The translations under genes were made by a program, and so were the position numbers. Below the pieces are notes generated by a model. That model had not been told where the DNA came from. It saw only the letters and a program-made list of their open reading frames with translations, and searched no databases. Shown here one piece after another: positions 5,457-5,908 of a stretch of 5,908 nucleotides of DNA. Origin of the DNA: a gamma proteobacterium symbiont of Lucinoma myriamae (GTDB lineage: Bacteria > Pseudomonadota > Gammaproteobacteria > GRL18); the NCBI GenBank assembly GCA_025655635.1, contig JAHXIM010000359.1, forward strand, positions 1-5,908, written 5' to 3'. Position 1 is the stretch's first letter; each line of letters begins with the position of its first letter.

Positions 5457-5485
5457 ATTTTAAATACCATGTGTTAAGCCTGCAA
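5457..5485 (-). promoter_or_regulatory. Candidate sigma70 promoter for the three-helix membrane protein
   Basis: On the minus strand, TTGCAG (5485-5480) is followed by 17 bases and TAAAAT (5462-5457). The -10 matches the consensus at 5 of 6 positions and the -35 at 3 of 6. The leader would be about 60 bases. The AT-rich background lowers confidence. Confidence 0.35.
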
Positions 5486-5524
5486 TCATTTTTTTAAATA
5501 CTAAACAGTTACTAACATTAAACA

Positions 5525-5815
5525 TTAATCCATTTTTTTTATGCGAATTTTCCGGCCTTTCTTTTTTCCTCTATTCGCTTCAATTTTTGCATTGTCTATA
5601 TATTCAATAATTTGATCTATAACTAATTGAGTCAGAGAATGCGGCAACAGCCAGCCCCAGTTCCCCATTGCTTTTTTTTCTGCCATCAAGGGGTTAAGTT
5701 TTGGGTTTTGCTTACTAATTTGCTCGATTAATTTTTTCGTGATACGTTTATCGAGTCCTCTGCCATACAATTCTTTTTCAATATAGGTATAAAATTCGTC
5801 TTCCAGTTCTACCAA
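5525..5815 (-). CDS. Basic protein of unknown function, probably cut at its 5' end by an IS
   Basis: This 96-residue reading has no membrane helix, signal peptide or cysteine. The N-terminal half is charged and probably helical (ELEDEFYTYIEKELYGRGL). The middle holds an aromatic segment GNWGWLLPHS (51-60), and the C-terminus is strongly basic (about 82-94, RGKKKGRKIRIKK), which could bind nucleic acid or membrane surface. I do not recognise the family. The only in-frame start after the insertion-sequence boundary is TTG 5815, with AGGG just two bases upstream, too close for normal initiation. The frame runs open across the boundary at 5821 to a stop at 5852-5854. The simplest reading is that the native start was displaced by the adjoining IS3-family element and this is the remaining 3' part. 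A complete gene starting at TTG remains possible. Confidence 0.55.
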   Translation of the reverse strand: MVELEDEFYTYIEKELYGRGLDKRITKKLIEQISKQNPKLNPLMAEKKAMGNWGWLLPHSLTQLVIDQIIEYIDNAKIEANRGKKKGRKIRIKKMD

Positions 5816-5820
5816 TACCC

Positions 5821-5846
5821 TGTACTGGTCAAGTCCAACCGGACAC
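5821..5846. repeat. Probable terminal inverted repeat of the IS3-family element
   Basis: The segment begins TGTACTGG and ends CCGGACAC on the plus strand. The combination of a TG terminus, the 'CGGACA' block 20 or so bases in, and overlap with the transposase stop is typical of IS3-family ends. Its partner at the other end lies outside the window, so the inner limit is an estimate. Confidence 0.6.
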
Positions 5847-5908
5847 TTTTTTTAGAGAATTTTCATAGTTAATTGGTGACTGATCACCATTCGCTGTATG
5901 CAGCCTTT
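5829..5908 (-). CDS. IS3-family transposase, C-terminal 25 residues (partial)
   Basis: Reading from 5906 on the minus strand gives 25 residues and a TGA stop (5831-5829). The sequence starts RLHTANG (5906-5886), continues SPINYE (5879-5862) and ends VSGWT. This matches the end of the DDE integrase-type (rve) OrfB of IS3-family elements, where 'R.H(S/T)..G..SP..YE' closes the catalytic domain shortly after the last catalytic glutamate. The catalytic residues themselves lie outside the window, so activity cannot be judged. OrfB would cut and join DNA ends during transposition, normally as a frameshifted OrfAB fusion. Confidence 0.8.
   Translation of the reverse strand, partial: RLHTANGDQSPINYENSLKKVSGWT

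Larger units (their letters stand above)
5821..5908 (-). mobile_element. End of an IS3-family insertion sequence (rest outside window)
   Basis: The last 88 bases hold the transposase C-terminus and the terminal repeat of an insertion sequence whose body lies beyond the window. The inferred outer end is 5821, where the plus strand begins TGTACTGG; IS3-family elements typically end 5'-TG...CA-3'. The transposase stop (5829-5831) falls inside the terminal repeat, as is common in this family. The flanking bases just outside are ACCC. The target duplication cannot be confirmed because the other end is not visible. Confidence 0.75.

Noticed and set aside
1..5908. CRISPR array, tRNA or rRNA genes
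   Set aside because: No regularly spaced direct repeats, cloverleaf-type sequences or rRNA-like blocks were seen on either strand.

Overview
The window looks like a piece of an AT-rich gammaproteobacterial chromosome. The evidence is a proteobacterial-type GalU, a PCuAC/Sco copper-delivery pair, a lipobox lipoprotein and an IS3-family element end. The genus cannot be told from the sequence. Most genes lie on the minus strand.

Left edge (1-955, plus strand): the decayed remains of a COG2509-type FAD-dependent dehydrogenase. The C-terminal third is well preserved. Upstream of it the coding sequence changes frame at least twice and has lost about 26 codons, so it is scored as a pseudogene. A 70-residue plus-strand protein of unknown function (1072-1284) follows, with a near-perfect ribosome binding site. 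About 240 bases without a recognisable gene come next (1285-1524).

Middle (1525-3895): a small cysteine-rich lipoprotein (minus) with a near-consensus sigma70 promoter. Divergent from it is a 45-residue single-helix protein (plus, 1968-2105) that resembles CcoQ/FixQ. Facing that gene is a minus-strand copper-handling cluster, transcribed in the order: membrane-anchored FixH/YtkA-like protein, Sco (SCO1/SenC), PCuAC chaperone with a methionine-rich tail. Sco and PCuAC proteins deliver copper to heme-copper oxidases, so a CcoQ-like protein beside them makes biological sense. The oxidase genes themselves are not in the window. The 3' ends of the CcoQ-like and PCuAC genes are separated by two dyad-symmetric sequences.

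Right part (4004-5908, minus strand): a hairpin downstream of galU, galU itself (UDP-glucose synthesis) with an extended -10 promoter, a three-helix membrane protein of unknown function, and a basic 96-residue protein of unknown function. The last 88 bases are the end of an IS3-family insertion sequence: the transposase C-terminus and the terminal repeat. The element abuts, and may have cut off, the 5' end of the 96-residue gene.

No tRNA, rRNA or CRISPR array was seen. The most interesting parts are the copper/oxidase-assembly neighbourhood, with its unassigned FixH-like member and orphan CcoQ-like microprotein, and the two signs of genome decay at the window edges.
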